A program made the translations under genes and the position numbers. The notes beneath the pieces are model-generated. The model was not told the origin of the DNA. It saw only the letters and a list, made by a program, of their open reading frames with translations, and did not search any database. Of a DNA stretch of 64,000 bases, positions 62,668 to 64,000 are shown piece after piece. Source of the DNA: Lota lota (Eukaryota > Chordata > Actinopteri > Gadiformes > Lotidae). The DNA lies in contig JACYXH010000218.1 of NCBI GenBank assembly GCA_026745465.1, positions 236,001 to 300,000 of the forward strand, written 5' to 3'. Numbering within the stretch: position 1 is the first letter of the stretch; each line of letters starts with the position of its first letter.

Positions 62668-63483
62668 CCACCTGCAACACGGACCACAATGGAAATAAGG
62701 CCTGGGACGTTTAGGTGTCGTCTTCGATGCTCTTGAAGTTGTGCATGTCTGTTGGTGTGGCAACCGTGTAGTTGTCCTTTTTTAAGTGAATTGTCAAGTG
62801 CATAAACTGAACTAAACTTAAAAACTGAGTACATACCCATTCACACACACACATATCCGAACACATTCATGTCCTGCTCACAATCACAGGCCATCAAATG
62901 CCCTCAATAGTAATCTATTTTCTTTGAACTCTTCCTCCTCCTCATCACCTTCCTCGTCTCCTTCCTCCTCTTCCCCTGTTGTCCTCTTTCTCCTCACCTT
63001 CCTCTCTGTTTTCCTCTCTCCACTCCTCGTCTTTCTCTCCTTCCTCCTCTCCTTCCTCCTCTCCCCCTTTCGTCCTCTTTCTCCTCACCTTCCTCTCTGT
63101 TTTCCTCCCTCCTCTACCTCCACCCCCCACCTCCTCCTCCTCTCTCCACTCCTCGTCCTCCTCTCCTTCCTCCTCTCCTCTCCTCTCCCCCCTCCTCTCC
63201 TCTCCTCTCCCCCCTCCTCCTCATCCTTCCTCCCCCCTCCCTCTCCCTCTCCTCCCTCCAGTGGGGGGACATCCTGCCGTACAGCGACCCCTCCGTGGTC
63301 TTCTTCTTCCTCACAGCCTTCGCCACGGCCACCATCATGCAGTGTTTCCTGATCAGCACCTTCTTCTCGCGCGCCAACCTGGCGGCGGCGTGCGGAGGGC
63401 TACTCTACTTCAGCCTCTACCTGCCCTACGTGCTCTGTGTGGCCTGGAGGGACCACCTCAACACCAGCCACAGGGTCCTGGCC
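51738..63483 (+). CDS. abca7: ATP-binding cassette subfamily A member 7, N-terminal half (partial)
   Basis: Fifteen exons join in phase to 793 residues: 51738-51803, 51990-52083, 53532-53673, 54086-54210, 55771-55889, 56162-56359, 56878-56970, 57460-57709, 58658-58797, 59153-59269, 60141-60338, 60755-60969, 61396-61572, 62366-62588, 63262-63483; the rest lies beyond the window. ABCA7 is a full lipid transporter moving phospholipid and aiding phagocytosis. Visible are the first exon of 22 codons as in ABCA1 ([13 protein letters not shown]), TM1 ([14 protein letters not shown]), then [16 protein letters not shown] opening the large extracellular domain, [45 protein letters not shown], and TM segments of the first transmembrane domain with [16 protein letters not shown] and [18 protein letters not shown] after TM1 and [14 protein letters not shown] favour ABCA7 over ABCA1, as do the neighbours. 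The exon 14 donor is gcaagg, not GT. No ATP-binding cassette is inside the window. Confidence 0.92.
52290..52450 (+). repeat. SINE copy, nearly full length
   Basis: 'gccgggatagtgtagtggtg', 'gtgggttcaaaccccaac', 'ctacctgtttgcattatgg', 'gacctgctccttaatgacgt' and 'agagtcgccctacaa' follow the family order. Confidence 0.85.
52660..52985. repeat. unclassified interspersed repeat
   Basis: GC-rich repeat-like sequence ending in 'cattgaacataaaataaataaataat', a retroposon-like A-rich tail. Family not recognised. Confidence 0.35.
54285..54314. repeat. poly-G tract, about 27-30 bases
   Basis: Long G run in abca7 intron 4. Confidence 0.95.
54513..54558. repeat. 46-bp perfect palindrome
   Basis: The left half starts ATTCGCCAGGGTACCACATT and meets its exact reverse complement at a central AGATCT, with no spacer. 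Confidence 0.97.
54590..55140 (+). mobile_element. decayed non-LTR retrotransposon (LINE) remnant
   Basis: In one frame 54838-54900 encodes [18 protein letters not shown], the GDLNAKVG motif of LINE apurinic endonucleases. In another frame 54995-55130 resembles the linker into the reverse transcriptase (DKQGRLL, then SLKNGK-like 'sLKNGK' coded as a frameshifted SHCVAKEWE reading). Stops and frameshifts break it throughout. It is RTE/BovB- or L1-like at best. Confidence 0.6.
55145..55185. repeat. (CGCA)n-like short repeat
   Basis: ACGCACGCACGCACGCACTC run. Confidence 0.85.
56700..56865. repeat. (CTGTCT)n hexanucleotide repeat
   Basis: CTGTCT units with CTCTCT runs. The repeat ends within about 15 bases of the acceptor of abca7 exon 7 and serves as its pyrimidine tract. 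Confidence 0.95.
57298..57459. repeat. (CTCCTCC)n pyrimidine minisatellite
   Basis: C/T-only repeat of CTCCTCC and CCACCTCCTCC running right up to the acceptor of abca7 exon 8. Confidence 0.95.
57723..58372. repeat. 34-bp minisatellite in abca7 intron 8, about 19 copies
   Basis: The unit is TTTTCTGGGTGCTCTTCGTC followed by CCAGGGGGTTGGTG, with alternative TTTTCATCCGA form. It begins 13 bases after the exon 8 donor. Since 34 is not a multiple of 3 and the unit has few stops, several frames stay open on both strands, giving long spurious reading frames. Confidence 0.97.
59328..59475 (+). repeat. SINE copy
   Basis: 'gtgggcaggatagtgtttg', 'tgactcccagccgaaagg', 'gatgccctaacacttacctg', 'tttggatgaaagcatctaaa'. 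The B-box part is partly deleted. Confidence 0.8.
59708..60135. repeat. GT-rich minisatellite (GCGTGTGCGTGTC-type units)
   Basis: Interleaved GCGTGTGC, GTGTCGC, GTGTTGC and GCATGTCACGTG blocks. It ends about 12 bases before abca7 exon 11 and contains about six CACGTG hexamers. Confidence 0.95.
61095..61250 (-). repeat. SINE copy, reverse orientation
   Basis: 'gtcatttagcagacattttg', 'caaagcaacttgcagtgaac', 'ttgctcaaggacatcc' and 'gactcaaacccc'. Confidence 0.8.
61680..61820 (-). repeat. SINE copy, reverse orientation
   Basis: 'ttgctcaaggatgcctacag', 'gggtttcgaacc', 'ttcaaacacccctatctact' and 'cgaccgtcctgctccc'. Confidence 0.75.
61975..62365. repeat. (CCCT)n-rich minisatellite with about 110-bp higher-order unit
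   Basis: About four repeats of a block containing TTCCACCTGTCCTTCC, CTTCATGTCTCTCTCTC and CATCCTTTGTTCC, joined by CCCT runs. It runs up to the acceptor of abca7 exon 14. Confidence 0.95.
62611..62664. repeat. (AC)n microsatellite
   Basis: AC run 22 bases after the non-canonical donor of abca7 exon 14. Confidence 0.97.
62930..63261. repeat. polypyrimidine (CTCCTT)n tract
   Basis: Almost pure C/T sequence for over 300 bases, ending at the acceptor of abca7 exon 15. Confidence 0.93.
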
Positions 63484-63500
63484 GTGAGTCCAACCAGCCG

Positions 63501-63745
63501 CTGCTAGCGCTAGTGCTAGTGGAAGCTAGTGGTAGCGCTAGTGCTAGTGGAAGCTAGTGGTAGCGCTAGTGCTAGTGGAAGCTAGTAGTAGCGCTAGTGC
63601 TAGTGGAAGCTAGTGGTAGCGCTAGTGGTAGTGGAAGTTAGTGGTAGCGCTAGTGCTAGTGGAAGCTAGTGGTAGCGCTAGTGGTTGTGGAAGCTAGTGG
63701 TAGCGCTAGTGCTAGTGGAAGTTAGTGGTAGCGCTAGTGCTACTT
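63501..63745. repeat. 28-bp minisatellite, about 8-9 copies
   Basis: The unit GCTAGTGCTAGTGGAAGCTA continues GTGGTAGC. It begins about 18 bases after the donor of the last visible abca7 exon and is followed by AT-rich sequence to the window end. Confidence 0.95.
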
Positions 63746-64000
63746 TTTACTATTTACGGTTGCTATTGCTATGTACTATAGCTGGTGCTATTTACTATTG
63801 CTATTCACTTTTTTGTGGTGCTTTTTTTTGGTACTTTGAAGCAAAGTATTGCTATTTGCTATACTTTGCTTCAATATACATTTATTTTATTTTCAATAGA
63901 CATTTATTTTATTTTCAATATGCGTTTATTTTATATTAATTATTCATTTATTTTATTTTCAACATACTTGAATGTTGAAATACTTTTTTGCTGAATACCT

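Noticed and set aside
61718-62840. Open frames of about 250-330 codons on both strands before abca7 exon 14
   Set aside because: They are read from the CCCT-type minisatellite; only the segment 62366-62588 matches ABCA protein.
51738-63483. Assignment as abca1
   Set aside because: abca1 is close in sequence, but RHSHPP after TM1, the [14 protein letters not shown] segment and 19p13-type neighbours favour abca7.

Overview
This is teleost fish nuclear DNA. Genes are split into many short exons with GT-AG introns, long-spaced vertebrate gene families are packed into 64 kb, and introns and spacers carry a very high load of (CA/TG)n microsatellites, poly-C/poly-G runs, minisatellites, tRNA-derived SINE copies and small fish DNA transposons. 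The extreme dinucleotide repeat density resembles cod-like (gadiform) genomes, but that species guess is weak.

Layout. 1-6840: last two coding exons and long 3' UTR of slc35e1 (+). 7249-8820: a two-exon prostaglandin E2 receptor of EP4 type (-), converging on slc35e1. 8821-14761: intergenic, mostly repeats. 14762-22522: a Disabled (DAB)-family PTB adaptor gene (+). 22935-34633: a complete 16-exon FYB/PRAM1-family adaptor with two helical SH3-like domains (+). 35840-38293: complete pex11g (+). 39727-48883: complete apba3/Mint3/X11-gamma (+). 51738-63483: 5' half of abca7 (+), running off the window end. I rebuilt the exon chains by hand; reading phases close exactly for the adaptor (611 aa), pex11g (243 aa), apba3 (761 aa) and abca7 (793 aa so far).

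The gene content (slc35e1, PRAM1-like, pex11g, apba3, abca7) matches human 19p13 content, reshuffled. Embedded in it is a trio, EP receptor - DAB - FYB/PRAM1, that also exists as PTGER4-DAB2-FYB1 (human 5p13) and PTGER3-DAB1-FYB2 (human 1p31-32). I infer that this is a third member of a vertebrate paralogon, and that the DAB copy has no human 19p counterpart. This is the most interesting result, along with an odd break in the DAB PTB domain.

A second theme is repeat birth. Two minisatellites (about 1.9 kb in apba3 intron 3, about 0.25 kb in pex11g intron 4) grew out of the same segment of one SINE family. A 33-bp minisatellite has copied the apba3 stop codon region, and several abca7 introns carry tandem repeats touching splice sites. 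The genes are not a pathway: they are a transporter-like protein, a receptor, two adaptors, a peroxisomal membrane protein, an APP-binding adaptor and a lipid transporter.
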